Below are positions 9,152 through 17,909 of a DNA stretch of 64,000 bases, in pieces. The position numbers and the translations under genes are program-made. Source of the DNA: Paracidovorax wautersii (lineage in GTDB: Bacteria; Pseudomonadota; Gammaproteobacteria; Burkholderiales; Burkholderiaceae_C). Position 1 is the stretch's first letter, and each line of letters begins with the position of its first letter. The stretch covers positions 1-64,000 of the forward strand of contig WNDQ01000011.1 of the NCBI GenBank assembly GCA_009912175.1, read 5' to 3'. The notes beneath the pieces are model-generated. The model was not told where the DNA came from. It made no database searches and saw only the letters and a program-made list of their open reading frames with translations.

Positions 9152-9910
9152 GTGACCCAAGCCCCGGCCATTCCGCCCCTGCCCTGGCTCGCCCCCGGCG
9201 ACGACTTTCCGCCGCCCGCGCAAGCCTGGGGCCCGCACGCGCCCCTGCCCGGCCTGCTGGCGGCCGGGGGCGAGTTGACGGCCGCCAGCCTGGGCCGCGC
9301 CTACCGGCAAGGCACCTTTCCCTGGTTCAGCCCGGGCGACCCGATCCTGTGGTGGTGCCCGAATCCGCGCATGGTGCTCGACCCAGCGCAATTCCGCCTG
9401 CACCGCTCGCTGCGCAAGACCTTGAGCCACTTCCGGCGCGATGCCGCCTGCGAGATCCGCTTCGACAGCGCCTTCGAGCGCGTCATGCGCCACTGCGCCG
9501 CGACCCCCCGCCCCGGCCAGAGCGGCACCTGGATCGTGCCGGACATCGTCGCCGCCTACACCGAGCTGCACCGCCAGGGCCAGGCCCACAGCGTGGAGAC
9601 CTGGATCGACGGCGAACTGGTGGGCGGCCTCTACCTGGTCAACATCGGGCAGGCGCTGTTCGGCGAGTCGATGTTCGCGCACCGCACCGACGCCTCCAAG
9701 ATCGCGCTGGCCGCACTCGTGGCCTTTGCGCGCACGCACGGCCTGGGCTTCATCGACTGCCAGCAGAACACACGCCACCTGGCCTCGATGGGGGCCGCCG
9801 AAATCAGCCGCGCCGCCTTCCTGGCGCGCGTCGCGGCCACCACGGGCCAACCCGGCCCCGACTGGAAATTCCAGCCCGTATACTGGCAACAGCTTCTGGG
9901 CGCCAGCTGA
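9152..9910 (+). CDS. aat: Leucyl/phenylalanyl-tRNA--protein transferase
   Basis: Adds Leu or Phe from aminoacyl-tRNA to proteins with N-terminal Lys or Arg, marking them for ClpS/ClpAP (N-degron pathway). About 252 residues. Family features: the opening [47 protein letters not shown], the GST-like core around [17 protein letters not shown], and [16 protein letters not shown]. No ATG is available; GTG at 9152 is preferred, TTG at 9146 is the alternative, and neither has a clear ribosome site. It lies 47 bases upstream of bpt, the second N-degron transferase, and is probably co-transcribed with it. Confidence 0.95.
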   Translation: MTQAPAIPPLPWLAPGDDFPPPAQAWGPHAPLPGLLAAGGELTAASLGRAYRQGTFPWFSPGDPILWWCPNPRMVLDPAQFRLHRSLRKTLSHFRRDAACEIRFDSAFERVMRHCAATPRPGQSGTWIVPDIVAAYTELHRQGQAHSVETWIDGELVGGLYLVNIGQALFGESMFAHRTDASKIALAALVAFARTHGLGFIDCQQNTRHLASMGAAEISRAAFLARVAATTGQPGPDWKFQPVYWQQLLGAS

Positions 9911-9957
9911 CCGGCGCCCAGGCAGGCACCTCCACTTTTCCGGCGCTCCTTCCCGAC

Positions 9958-10695
9958 ATGGCCCGCCTGACCGACCTCCCGCTCCAGGCCCTGCAGTTCT
10001 ATGCCACGGCCGCCTACCCCTGCAGCTACCTGCCGCGGCAGCAGGCGCGCTCGCAGGTCGCCACGCCCAGCCACCTGATCAACAACGACGTCTACTCCGA
10101 CCTCGTGGCCCAGGGTTTTCGGCGCAGCGGCATGTTCACCTACCGGCCCCATTGCGACGGCTGCCGCTCCTGCCAGCCCCTGCGCGTGCTCGCGCATGCC
10201 TTCCAGCCCACGCGCAGCCAGCGCCGCGCCTGGAAGCAGCACGCCGGGCTGGTCGTGGGTGTGCTCAAGCTGTGCTTTTTGCCCGAACACTACCGGCTCT
10301 ACCTGCGCTACCAGAACCACCGCCACGCCGGTGGCGGCATGGACCAGGACAGCATCGGCCAATACACCCAGTTCCTGCTGCAAAGCCGGGTGAATTCGCG
10401 CCTGGTCGAGTTCCGCGAGCCCACGGCCGACGGCTCGCCCGGCGTGCTGCGCATGGTCAGCATCCTGGACGTGCTCAGCGACGGCCTGTCGGCCGTCTAC
10501 ACCTTCTACGACCCCGACCAGGGCGGCAGCTACGGCACCTACGGCGTGCTGTGGCAGATCGAGCAGGCCCGGCAGATGGACCTGCCCCACGTCTACCTGG
10601 GCTACTGGATCGAGCAAAGCGACAAGATGCGCTACAAGTCGAGCTTTCGCCCGCACCAGGTTCTGCGCGACGAAAAATGGATGAATGTTGAATAA
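9958..10695 (+). CDS. bpt: Aspartate/glutamate leucyltransferase (Bpt, arginyltransferase family)
   Basis: Transfers Leu from tRNA to proteins with N-terminal Asp or Glu; the fold is related to eukaryotic arginyltransferase ATE1. 245 residues, normal length. The N-terminal cysteine region shows YPCSYLP and DGCRSCQP, the family's CxxC. The C-terminal GNAT-like part contains [20 protein letters not shown] and [20 protein letters not shown], both diagnostic. The ATG at 9958 is chosen; an open frame continues upstream but overlaps aat. Together with aat it gives the cell two entry points to the Leu N-degron. Confidence 0.95.
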   Translation: MARLTDLPLQALQFYATAAYPCSYLPRQQARSQVATPSHLINNDVYSDLVAQGFRRSGMFTYRPHCDGCRSCQPLRVLAHAFQPTRSQRRAWKQHAGLVVGVLKLCFLPEHYRLYLRYQNHRHAGGGMDQDSIGQYTQFLLQSRVNSRLVEFREPTADGSPGVLRMVSILDVLSDGLSAVYTFYDPDQGGSYGTYGVLWQIEQARQMDLPHVYLGYWIEQSDKMRYKSSFRPHQVLRDEKWMNVE

Positions 10696-10798
10696 AAGCG
10701 TCGCTGGCCGCTATTTCTTTCGCAGCTTTTACGCATTGTCAGCACGACGTAATTTCACAACGTAAAATGCGCGACACCTCTCGCTACGAAATCGCGCC

Positions 10799-11575
10799 AT
10801 GGAAAAAAAGGAAAAGCAGTTGCCTTCGACGCCCGCGATCCAAGTGCTGGAGCGGATGTTCGCGCTGATCGACGTCCTGGCGGAAAGCGAAGACGCCATC
10901 TCGCTCAAGTCCATCAGCGAAAAAACCGGCCTGCACCCCTCCACCACGCACCGCATCCTCAACGACCTGGCCATCGGCCGCTTCGTCGACCGGCCCGAGG
11001 CCGGCAGCTACCGGCTGGGCATGCGGCTGCTGGAGCTGGGCAACCTGGTCAAGGCGCGCCTGAACGTGCGCGACGCCGCGCTCGAACCCATGCGCGAGCT
11101 GCACCGCCACATCCAGCAACCCGTCAACCTGAGCGTGCGCCAGGGCGACGAGATCGTCTACATCGAGCGTGCCTACAGCGAGCGCTCGGGCATGCAGGTG
11201 GTGCGAGCCATTGGCGCGCGTGCGCCGCTGCACCTCACCTCCGTGGGCAAACTCTTTCTGGCGGCCGACGAACCCCACCGCGTGCGCGCCTACGCCACGC
11301 GCACCGGCCTGCCGGGCCAGACGCACAACAGCATCACGCAACTGCCCCTGCTCGAGCGCGAACTGGCCAAGGCCCGCCAATACGGCATGGCGCGCGACAA
11401 CGAAGAGCTGGAACTGGGCGTGCGCTGCATCGCCGCCGGCATCTACGACGACCAGCACCGGCTGATCGCGGGCCTGTCGATCTCCGCGCCCGCGGACCGG
11501 CTCGACGAAAAATGGCTGAGCCAGCTGCAGCACACCGCCCACGCCATCTCGGCCGCACTGGGCGACCACGCCTGA
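10799..11575 (+). CDS. IclR-family transcriptional regulator
   Basis: A 258-residue regulator with an N-terminal winged HTH (about residues 14-75; KSISEKTGLHPSTTHRILND is the recognition region) and a C-terminal IclR effector domain (about 90-255; IERAYSERSGMQVVRAIGAR, LTSVGKLFL, GVRCIAAGIYDDQHRLIAGL). IclR proteins bind small carboxylic acids. It lies between bpt and the FadR-type regulator, 37 bases upstream of the latter and in the same direction, so it may be the first gene of the threonate region; two regulators of different families in a row is notable. Its ligand and target are unknown. Confidence 0.92.
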   Translation: MEKKEKQLPSTPAIQVLERMFALIDVLAESEDAISLKSISEKTGLHPSTTHRILNDLAIGRFVDRPEAGSYRLGMRLLELGNLVKARLNVRDAALEPMRELHRHIQQPVNLSVRQGDEIVYIERAYSERSGMQVVRAIGARAPLHLTSVGKLFLAADEPHRVRAYATRTGLPGQTHNSITQLPLLERELAKARQYGMARDNEELELGVRCIAAGIYDDQHRLIAGLSISAPADRLDEKWLSQLQHTAHAISAALGDHA

Positions 11576-11612
11576 GCGCACTGTTGCGCACGTCTCCCGG
11601 GGGCTCCAACGC

Positions 11613-12380
11613 ATGACGGTTTCTTTCGCGCCACTCAAGCCCGGTGCCGGCCTGGCCGACCAGGTGGCCCGGCGGCTGGAGACGACCATCCGCGAGGGCC
11701 AGCTCAAGCCGGGCGACAAGCTGCCCACCGAAGCCGCGCTGGTCGAGCAGATGGGCGTGAGCCGCACCGTGGTGCGCGAGGCGCTCTCGCGCCTGAAGTC
11801 GCTCGGGCTGGTCGAGTCGCGCCAGGGCAGCGGCGTGTACGTTCAGACCGCCAGCATCGAGCCACTGAACTTCGACCCCGCGCAGTCGGCCTCGCGCGAT
11901 GCGGTGATCCAGATCGTCGAGGTGCGCCGCGCGCTCGAATCCGAAGTGGCCGAGCTGGCCGCCCAGCGCCGTGACGACGCCGATCTGGCACGCATCCGGC
12001 AGGCCGTCGACACCCTGGCCGACGCGGTGCGTGCCGGGCGCGACGGCGTGGAAGAAGACGTGGCCTTTCACCGCGCCATCGCCCAGGCCTCGGGCAACCC
12101 CTTCCTGATCAGCACGCTGGACTACCTGGCGCAGTTTCTGCGCGGCGCCACGCGTGTGACGCGCGCCAACGAGGCACGGCGCGTGGACTTTGCCAGCGCC
12201 GTGACCGCCGAGCACGACAAGATCGTGCGGGCCATCGAATCGCGGGACCCGGCCGCCGCGCGCGCGGCCGCCACCGGCCACATGAACAACGCGATTACAC
12301 GCATCCAGCTCGCCGATCCGGCTTTCTGGGCCCAGGACGGCAAACGCTTGGCGCAAGAGCTTCTCGATAAAAGTCGATAA
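11613..12380 (+). CDS. FadR-subfamily GntR regulator, likely controlling the threonate operon
   Basis: A 255-residue GntR-family regulator. The N-terminal winged helix spans about residues 12-80 (LADQVARRLETTIREGQLKP; KLPTEAALVEQMGVSRTVVR; REALSRLKSLGLVESRQGSG). The helical FCD ligand domain fills about 95-230 with the metal-binding pattern D/H residues in EVRRALESEVAEL, EEDVAFHRAIAQASGN and AEHDKIVRAI. It sits directly before the GntP-ltnD-otn genes, and a dyad operator precedes that operon at 12501-12523. The inducer is probably a C4 sugar acid or a pathway intermediate; this is inferred from neighbours. Confidence 0.9.
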   Translation: MTVSFAPLKPGAGLADQVARRLETTIREGQLKPGDKLPTEAALVEQMGVSRTVVREALSRLKSLGLVESRQGSGVYVQTASIEPLNFDPAQSASRDAVIQIVEVRRALESEVAELAAQRRDDADLARIRQAVDTLADAVRAGRDGVEEDVAFHRAIAQASGNPFLISTLDYLAQFLRGATRVTRANEARRVDFASAVTAEHDKIVRAIESRDPAAARAAATGHMNNAITRIQLADPAFWAQDGKRLAQELLDKSR

Positions 12381-12500
12381 CGACTGGTAACAACCCCGCT
12401 TTCTCCGCCAATGCAGGCGAACCTACATCGCCGCCGGACTCCCTCTCAGCAACTCGACAGCAATATCAGGGTTTTCCCCTTGTTCCTCAGTGGCAACCAA

Positions 12501-12523
12501 ATTTGTATGATGACCAGACAAAT
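12501..12523. promoter_or_regulatory. Dyad operator upstream of the threonate operon
   Basis: ATTTGT (12501-12506) and ACAAAT (12518-12523) form a perfect inverted repeat around an 11-base centre that itself shows TG...CA symmetry. A TATGAT -10-like box (12506-12511) lies inside it, so a bound repressor would block the promoter. The FadR-type protein encoded just upstream is the likely ligand-responsive binder. Confidence 0.6.
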
Positions 12524-12579
12524 ACCACAAGCATTCGGCCCAGACGGCCTCGCTTTTTCACTCTGAGGAGCCTTCCTTC

Positions 12580-13956
12580 ATGTCGACTTTTGCTCTGCTG
12601 GGCATTGCCGCAGCCGGTATCGCGCTGTTGCTGCTGCTGATCATCCGCTTCCAGGTTCAGGCCTTCGTGGCCCTGATCGTGGTCAGCATCCTGGTGGCGT
12701 TTGCCACCGGCATGCCGATCGGCGAGATCATCTCCACCCTTATCTCGGGCATGGGCGGCACGCTCGGCTCCGTGGCCATCCTGGTGGCGCTGGGCGCCAT
12801 GCTCGGGCGCATGATCGAGGTCTCGGGCGGCGCCAGCAGCCTGGCCAACCGCTTCACCCAGATCCTGGGCCCGACCCGCGTACCCGCCGCGCTGACCGCC
12901 GCCGCGCTGGTGCTGGCCATTCCGGTCTTCTTCGACGTGGGCTTCATCATCCTGATCCCCATCGTCTATGGCTTCTGCAAGGCGGCCAAGGTCGATCCGG
13001 TCAAGTACGGGCTGCCGGTCGCCGGCATCATGCTGGCCGTGCACGTGGTCGTGCCGCCGCACCCGGGCATCGTGGGTGGCGCCGCCGTGGTCCAGGGTGA
13101 CGTGGGCTGGATCACGCTGATCGGCCTGGCCATCTGTTTGCCGCTGGCGCCCCTGGCCCAGATCGTCGGCAAGTGGCTCAACCGCCGCGACTACGTGATG
13201 CTGCCGACCACGGCCGAGCAGTTCCGGCAGTTCGGCGAGAACAAGCAGGACGGCCACGGCGCCGCGGCCTCCGCCCCTGCCAAGAGCCCCAGCGTGGGCA
13301 CCATCCTGGCGTTGATCCTGGTGCCGCTGGGCCTGATCATGCTGGGCACCACGGGCGCGACCATGCTGCCCAAGGGCGACCCGCTGCGCGACGTGCTGTC
13401 CTTCATCGGCGCGCCGGTCTTTGCGCTGCTGGTGGCCATCGGCCTGGCTTTCCTGCTGATCGTGCGCCCGCTGGGCTGGAGCCGCGGCCACACCAACGAA
13501 GTGATGGAATCGTCGCTGCCCCCGGCCGCCACCGTCATCCTGGTCACCGGCGCGGGCGGCGTGTTCGCCAAGGTGCTGACGGTCAGCGGCATCGGCACCG
13601 CGCTGTCGGGCGCCCTGGCCGCCACCGGCCTGCCGCTCATCCTGCTGGGCTTTCTGATCGCCCTGGCGCTGCGCGCCGCGCAAGGCTCGGCCACCGTTGC
13701 CATCCTGGCCACCTGCGGCCTGCTGGCCGAAAGCATTGCCTCCGGCGGCTACAGCACCGTGCAGATCGCCGTGCTGACGGTGGCCATCGGTTTTGGCGGC
13801 CTGGGCCTGTCGCACGTCAACGACTCGGTCTTTTGGATCGTCACCCGCTACCTGGGCCTGAGCGTGGCCGACGGCTTGCGCAGCTGGACGGTACTGACCA
13901 CCATCCTGGGCGTGGCCGGCTTCCTGCTGACCTGGCTGCTGTGGGCGCTGATCTGA
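12580..13956 (+). CDS. GntP-family sugar-acid permease
   Basis: A 458-residue inner-membrane transporter of the GntP (gluconate:H+ symporter) family with about 12-14 helices. Family-like segments are ISGMGGTLGSVAILVALGAM, GRMIEVSGGASSLANRF, FFDVGFIILIPIVYGF, VPPHPGIVGGAAVVQGDVG and LSHVNDSVFWIVTRYLGLS. It is the first gene of the operon, with GAGGAG 10 bases before the ATG. Given the enzymes that follow, the substrate is most likely L-threonate or another tetronate rather than gluconate; this is inference from the operon. A terminator-like hairpin separates it from ltnD. Confidence 0.9.
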   Translation: MSTFALLGIAAAGIALLLLLIIRFQVQAFVALIVVSILVAFATGMPIGEIISTLISGMGGTLGSVAILVALGAMLGRMIEVSGGASSLANRFTQILGPTRVPAALTAAALVLAIPVFFDVGFIILIPIVYGFCKAAKVDPVKYGLPVAGIMLAVHVVVPPHPGIVGGAAVVQGDVGWITLIGLAICLPLAPLAQIVGKWLNRRDYVMLPTTAEQFRQFGENKQDGHGAAASAPAKSPSVGTILALILVPLGLIMLGTTGATMLPKGDPLRDVLSFIGAPVFALLVAIGLAFLLIVRPLGWSRGHTNEVMESSLPPAATVILVTGAGGVFAKVLTVSGIGTALSGALAATGLPLILLGFLIALALRAAQGSATVAILATCGLLAESIASGGYSTVQIAVLTVAIGFGGLGLSHVNDSVFWIVTRYLGLSVADGLRSWTVLTTILGVAGFLLTWLLWALI

Positions 13957-13974
13957 TCACCTGAGCCGTCCTGT

Positions 13975-14012
13975 TCCCGGCCGCCAACGCGCGGCCGGGA
14001 TTTCGCTTTTTT
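13975..14012 (+). terminator. Internal terminator-like hairpin between permease and ltnD
   Basis: Perfect 10-bp stem TCCCGGCCGC (13975-13984) with GCGGCCGGGA (13991-14000), then an interrupted T run ending at 14012. Inside an apparent operon it may lower enzyme expression relative to the permease. Confidence 0.6.
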
Positions 14013-14055
14013 CCTCACCTCTTCTTCCCCGCTTGACCTTCACGGAACTTTGAAC

Positions 14056-14970
14056 ATGAGCAGCAGCAAAACAGTCGGCGTCATCGGCCTGGGCGCCATG
14101 GGCCTGGGCATTGCCAAAACCCTGCGCAGCAACGGCTACACCGTCCACGCCTGCGACGTGCGTCCCGGCGCGGCCGAGGCCTTCGCGCAAGACGGCGGCG
14201 TGGCCTGCGCCTCGCCCACCGAGGTCGCGGCCCACGCCGACGTGGTGGTGAGCGTGGTGGTCAACGCCGCGCAGACCGAAGACGTGCTGTTCGGCGACAA
14301 CGGCGCGGCCGCCGCCATGAAGCCCGGCAGCACCTTCGTGATGTGCTCCACGGTCGACCCGAACTGGCCGATCGCGCTTGAAGCGCGCCTGGCGCAAAGC
14401 GGCATTCTGTACGTGGACGGCCCGATCTCGGGTGGCGCGGCCAAGGCAGCGGCCGGGCAGATGACCATGATGACCTCGGCCACGCCGGCCGCCTACGCCG
14501 CCGCGGGCGACGTGCTCGACGCCATGGCCGGCAAGGTCTACCGCCTGGGCGACCAGGCCGGCGCGGGCAGCAAGGTCAAGATCATCAACCAGCTGCTGGC
14601 CGGCGTGCACATTGCCGCTGCTGCCGAAGCCATGGCCCTGGGCCTGCGCGAAGGCGTGGCGGCCGATGCGCTCTACGAGGTCATCACCCACAGCGCGGGC
14701 AACAGCTGGATGTTCGAGAACCGCATGGCCCACGTGCTGGCCGGCGACTACACGCCGCTGTCGGCCGTGGACATCTTCGTCAAGGACCTGGGCCTGGTGC
14801 TCGACACCGCTCGCGCCAGCAAATTCCCGCTGCCGCTGGCGGCCACCGCCCACCAGATGTTCATGCAGGCCTCGACCGCCGGTTTTGCGCGCGAGGACGA
14901 CAGCGCCGTCATCAAGATCTTCCCCGGCATCACACTGCCGCAAGCCCAGGGCGGCAAGGAGCAGGCATGA
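14056..14970 (+). CDS. ltnD: L-threonate dehydrogenase
   Basis: NAD-dependent oxidation of L-threonate to 2-oxo-tetronate, the first step of the pathway described for DUF1537 operons. 304 residues of the beta-hydroxyacid dehydrogenase family: Rossmann motif GVIGLGAMGLGIAKTL at residues 8-23, substrate motif DGPISGGAAKAAAGQM (about 120), catalytic lysine in GSKVKIINQLLAGVH (about 173). ATG at 14056 is preferred to a TTG two codons earlier. The stop overlaps the otnK start as ATGA. The specific LtnD assignment rests on the flanking otnK, otnC and otnI genes; the family alone would allow related 3-hydroxyacid substrates. Confidence 0.9.
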   Translation: MSSSKTVGVIGLGAMGLGIAKTLRSNGYTVHACDVRPGAAEAFAQDGGVACASPTEVAAHADVVVSVVVNAAQTEDVLFGDNGAAAAMKPGSTFVMCSTVDPNWPIALEARLAQSGILYVDGPISGGAAKAAAGQMTMMTSATPAAYAAAGDVLDAMAGKVYRLGDQAGAGSKVKIINQLLAGVHIAAAAEAMALGLREGVAADALYEVITHSAGNSWMFENRMAHVLAGDYTPLSAVDIFVKDLGLVLDTARASKFPLPLAATAHQMFMQASTAGFAREDDSAVIKIFPGITLPQAQGGKEQA

Positions 14971-16247
14971 CCCAGACCCCCACTTCGTCGATCAAGATCG
15001 GCTGCATCGCCGACGACTTCACCGGCGCCACGGACCTGGCCAACAACCTGGTGCGCGCGGGCATGCGTGTGGTCCAGACCATCGGCGTGCCGCAAAGCCC
15101 GCTGGACGCGGCGGCCGACGCCGTGGTGGTCGCGCTCAAGTCGCGCACCGTGGTGGCCGATGACGCCGTCGCGCAGTCGCTGGCCGCGCTGCACTGGCTG
15201 CAGCAACAAGGCGCGCAGCAGATCTACTTCAAGTACTGCTCGACCTTCGACAGCACGGCCCAAGGCAGCATCGGCCCGGTCACCGACGCGCTGATGGACG
15301 CGCTGGGCTGCGACTTCACCATCGCCACGCCGGCCTTTCCCGACAACAAACGCACGGTGTTCAAGGGCTACCTGTTCGCGGGCGATGTGCTGCTCAACGA
15401 AAGCGGCATGCAGAACCACCCGCTCACGCCCATGACCGACCCCAACCTGGTGCGCGTGCTGCAGCCGCAGACGCGCCGCAAGGTCGGCCTGATCGACCAC
15501 ACCGTGGTGGCCCAGGGCGAAGCAGCCATTCGCGCGCGCATCGACGCGCTCAAGGCCCAGGGCGTGGGCATCGCCATCGTCGACGCCGTCTCCAACGCCG
15601 ACCTGCTGCGCATGGGCCCGGCCTTCAAGGACCTGCCGCTGCTGACCGCGGGCTCGGGCGTGGCGATCGCTCTGCCGGCCAACTTCGGGCTGGCGCCGTC
15701 GAGCCAGGCCGCCGCGCTGCCGCCGGCCACGGGCCGGCAGGCCATCGTCTCGGGCAGTTGCTCGGTGGCGACCAACCAGCAGGTGCTGCACTTCATCCAG
15801 TCGGGCCGTCCGGCCATGGTCATCGACCCGCTGCGCATCGCCGCGGGCGTCGTGCGGGCCGAGGCGCTGGCCTGGGCGCAGGACAAGCTGGCCAGCGGCC
15901 CGGTGCTGTTCTATTCGACGGCGGACACCACCGCCGTCAAGGCCGTGCAGGGCCAACTGGGCGTCGAGGAAGCCGGCGCGCTGGTCGAGCGCACCATCGC
16001 CAGCATCGCGCGTGGCCTGGTCGAACTGGGCGTGCAGCAACTGGTGGTGGCCGGCGGCGAGACCTCGGGCGCCTGCGTGCAGGCGCTGGAGATCGGGCAA
16101 ATGCTGATCGGCCCGCAGATCGACCCCGGCGTGCCGTGGTGCCATGCCGCCACGCCCGCTGCAAACGGCGGCCTGCACATCACGCTCAAATCCGGTAACT
16201 TCGGCACACCCGACTTTTTCACTAAGGCCTTCTTCGCACTGGCCTGA
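14967..16247 (+). CDS. otnK: 3-oxo-tetronate kinase (DUF1537 family)
   Basis: Phosphorylates 3-oxo-tetronate to the 4-phosphate with ATP. 426 residues, two-domain four-carbon acid sugar kinase. The N-terminal substrate domain opens with GCIADDFTGATDLANNLVRA and contains FKYCSTFDSTAQGSIGPV. The C-terminal nucleotide domain contains VSGSCSVATNQQV and the glycine-rich VVAGGETSGACVQAL. Translationally coupled to ltnD (ATGA). Pairing with an OtnC aldolase and OtnI isomerase distinguishes it from DtnK and LerK kinases. Confidence 0.93.
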   Translation: MTQTPTSSIKIGCIADDFTGATDLANNLVRAGMRVVQTIGVPQSPLDAAADAVVVALKSRTVVADDAVAQSLAALHWLQQQGAQQIYFKYCSTFDSTAQGSIGPVTDALMDALGCDFTIATPAFPDNKRTVFKGYLFAGDVLLNESGMQNHPLTPMTDPNLVRVLQPQTRRKVGLIDHTVVAQGEAAIRARIDALKAQGVGIAIVDAVSNADLLRMGPAFKDLPLLTAGSGVAIALPANFGLAPSSQAAALPPATGRQAIVSGSCSVATNQQVLHFIQSGRPAMVIDPLRIAAGVVRAEALAWAQDKLASGPVLFYSTADTTAVKAVQGQLGVEEAGALVERTIASIARGLVELGVQQLVVAGGETSGACVQALEIGQMLIGPQIDPGVPWCHAATPAANGGLHITLKSGNFGTPDFFTKAFFALA

Positions 16248-16262
16248 GGGAGACAATTGCGC

Positions 16263-16943
16263 ATGACCACCGCCACTCCCTACCTGAGCGAAGCCGAGGC
16301 CCGTGCCGAAATCTGCCGCGTCGGCCGCGAACTGTTCGCGCGCGGCTACGTGCACGCCACGGCCGGCAACATCAGCGTCAAGCTGGCCCAGGGCTTTCTG
16401 ATCACACCCACCGACGCCTGCCTGGGCAACCTCGCGCCCGAGCGCCTGGCGCTGCTCGATGACCAGGGCCAGCAGCTCAGCGGCGACCGCGCCAGCAAGA
16501 CCATCGTGCTGCACCGGCGCATCTACGAAGCCAGCGCCGCCACGCCCACGCCCGCGCGCTGCGTGATCCACACGCACAGCACGCACCTGGTGGCGTGCTC
16601 GTTGCAGGGCGGCAGCGTGGACGAATTGCTGCCGGCTCTCACGCCCTACTTTGTGATGAAGGTTGGCCGCGTGCCGCACATTCCCTACCACCGCCCCGGC
16701 GCCCCGGCAGCAGCCGAGGCCGTGGCCCAGGCCATTGCAGCCTACGCGCAAGCTGGCCGGCCGATTCGGGCCATCATGCTCGCGCGCCTGGGGCCCAACG
16801 TCTGGCATGACACACCGGCCGCGGCCATGGCCACGCTCGAAGAGCTGGAAGAAACCGCGCGCCTGTGGACGCTGGTCCAGCCCGCGCCGCTGACCGAGCC
16901 CCAGATCGACGAGCTGCGCCAGACCTTCGGCGCCCACTGGTAA
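16263..16943 (+). CDS. otnC: 3-oxo-tetronate 4-phosphate decarboxylase
   Basis: Class II aldolase-fold enzyme that decarboxylates 3-oxo-tetronate 4-phosphate to dihydroxyacetone phosphate, feeding glycolysis. 226 residues. Visible family elements: [29 protein letters not shown], the metal ligands in [14 protein letters not shown] (His-x-His) and a third His in the C-terminal part. The ATG at 16263 has GGGAG upstream; a TTG two codons earlier is less likely. It sits 15 bases after otnK. Confidence 0.93.
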   Translation: MTTATPYLSEAEARAEICRVGRELFARGYVHATAGNISVKLAQGFLITPTDACLGNLAPERLALLDDQGQQLSGDRASKTIVLHRRIYEASAATPTPARCVIHTHSTHLVACSLQGGSVDELLPALTPYFVMKVGRVPHIPYHRPGAPAAAEAVAQAIAAYAQAGRPIRAIMLARLGPNVWHDTPAAAMATLEELEETARLWTLVQPAPLTEPQIDELRQTFGAHW

Positions 16944-17026
16944 GCCTGGCCGATCTGGTCGATTGCAACCATCGCCGCCGGCCCGTCCCAAGACAGCCGG
17001 CAGCCCTGCTTCCAAGAAAGAACACC

Positions 17027-17827
17027 ATGCCGCGTTTTGCCGCCAACCTGTCCATGCTCTACAACGACGTGGACTTTCTTGACCGCTTTGCCGCCGCCGC
17101 GCGCGATGGCTTCCAGGCCGTCGAATACCTCTTCCCCTACGCCTACACGCCCGAACAGCTGGCCGCCCACCTGCGCCAGCACGGCCTGCAGCAGGTGCTG
17201 TTCAATGCGCCGCCCGGCGACTGGGACGCGGGCGAGCGCGGCATCGCCAGCCTGCCCGGCCGCGAGGCCGAGTTCCGCGACGGCATCGCGCGCGCCATCG
17301 TCTACGCGCAGGCGCTGCAATGCCCGCGCATCCACGTCATGGCCGGCCTCGTGCCCGCCGGCGCCGACGCGCAGGCCGTGCGCGCCACCTACATCGCCAA
17401 CGTACGCTACGCGGCTGAACAGGCCGCGCCGCACGGCATCCGCATCCTGCTCGAACCCATCAACGGGCGCGACATGCCCGGCTTTTTCCTGAGCCGCCAG
17501 GACCAGGCGCACGCACTGGTGGCCGAGATCGGCGCGCCCAACGTGCAGGTGCAGATGGACCTCTACCACTGCCAGATCGTCGAGGGCGACCTAGCCATGA
17601 AGATCCGCCAGTACCTGCCCACCGGCCGCGTCGGCCACCTCCAGATCGCAGGCGTGCCCGAGCGCCACGAGCCCGACGTGGGCGAAGTCAACTACACCTA
17701 CCTGTTCAAGCTGCTCGACAGCCTGGGCTACGACGGCTGGATCGGCTGCGAATACAAGCCCGCGCGCGGCGCCGCGCCCCACGCCACAAGCGACGGGCTG
17801 GGCTGGCTCAAGCCCTGGCTGTCTTAG
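17027..17827 (+). CDS. otnI: 2-oxo-tetronate isomerase
   Basis: Isomerises 2-oxo-tetronate to 3-oxo-tetronate; TIM-barrel enzyme of the hydroxypyruvate isomerase (Hyi) family. 266 residues. The N-terminus [20 protein letters not shown], the segment [10 protein letters not shown]-like ([17 protein letters not shown]), the catalytic glutamate in [16 protein letters not shown] (about 144), [14 protein letters not shown] and GCEYKPA near the end are typical. The ATG at 17027 is chosen as the family start; an open frame upstream overlaps otnC. It is the last gene of the operon and is followed by a strong terminator. Confidence 0.9.
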   Translation: MPRFAANLSMLYNDVDFLDRFAAAARDGFQAVEYLFPYAYTPEQLAAHLRQHGLQQVLFNAPPGDWDAGERGIASLPGREAEFRDGIARAIVYAQALQCPRIHVMAGLVPAGADAQAVRATYIANVRYAAEQAAPHGIRILLEPINGRDMPGFFLSRQDQAHALVAEIGAPNVQVQMDLYHCQIVEGDLAMKIRQYLPTGRVGHLQIAGVPERHEPDVGEVNYTYLFKLLDSLGYDGWIGCEYKPARGAAPHATSDGLGWLKPWLS

Positions 17828-17834
17828 TCAGGCT

Positions 17835-17857
17835 ACCCCCGCACGGCGGGGGTTTTT
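17835..17857 (+). terminator. Terminator of the threonate operon
   Basis: Stem CCCCCGC (17836-17842) with GCGGGGG (17846-17852), 3-base loop, then TTTTT (17853-17857). Confidence 0.85.
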
Positions 17858-17909
17858 CATGTTCAATGGCAAGCCATCAAGATTCACAACAAACCGGAGA
17901 CCAGCCACC

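Noticed and set aside
10696-10798. Promoter/operator for the IclR gene (TTTTACG and CGTAAAA, TAAAAT)
   Set aside because: A loose inverted pair exists, but the -35 to -10 spacing is 21 bases and the half-sites are short; too weak to report.
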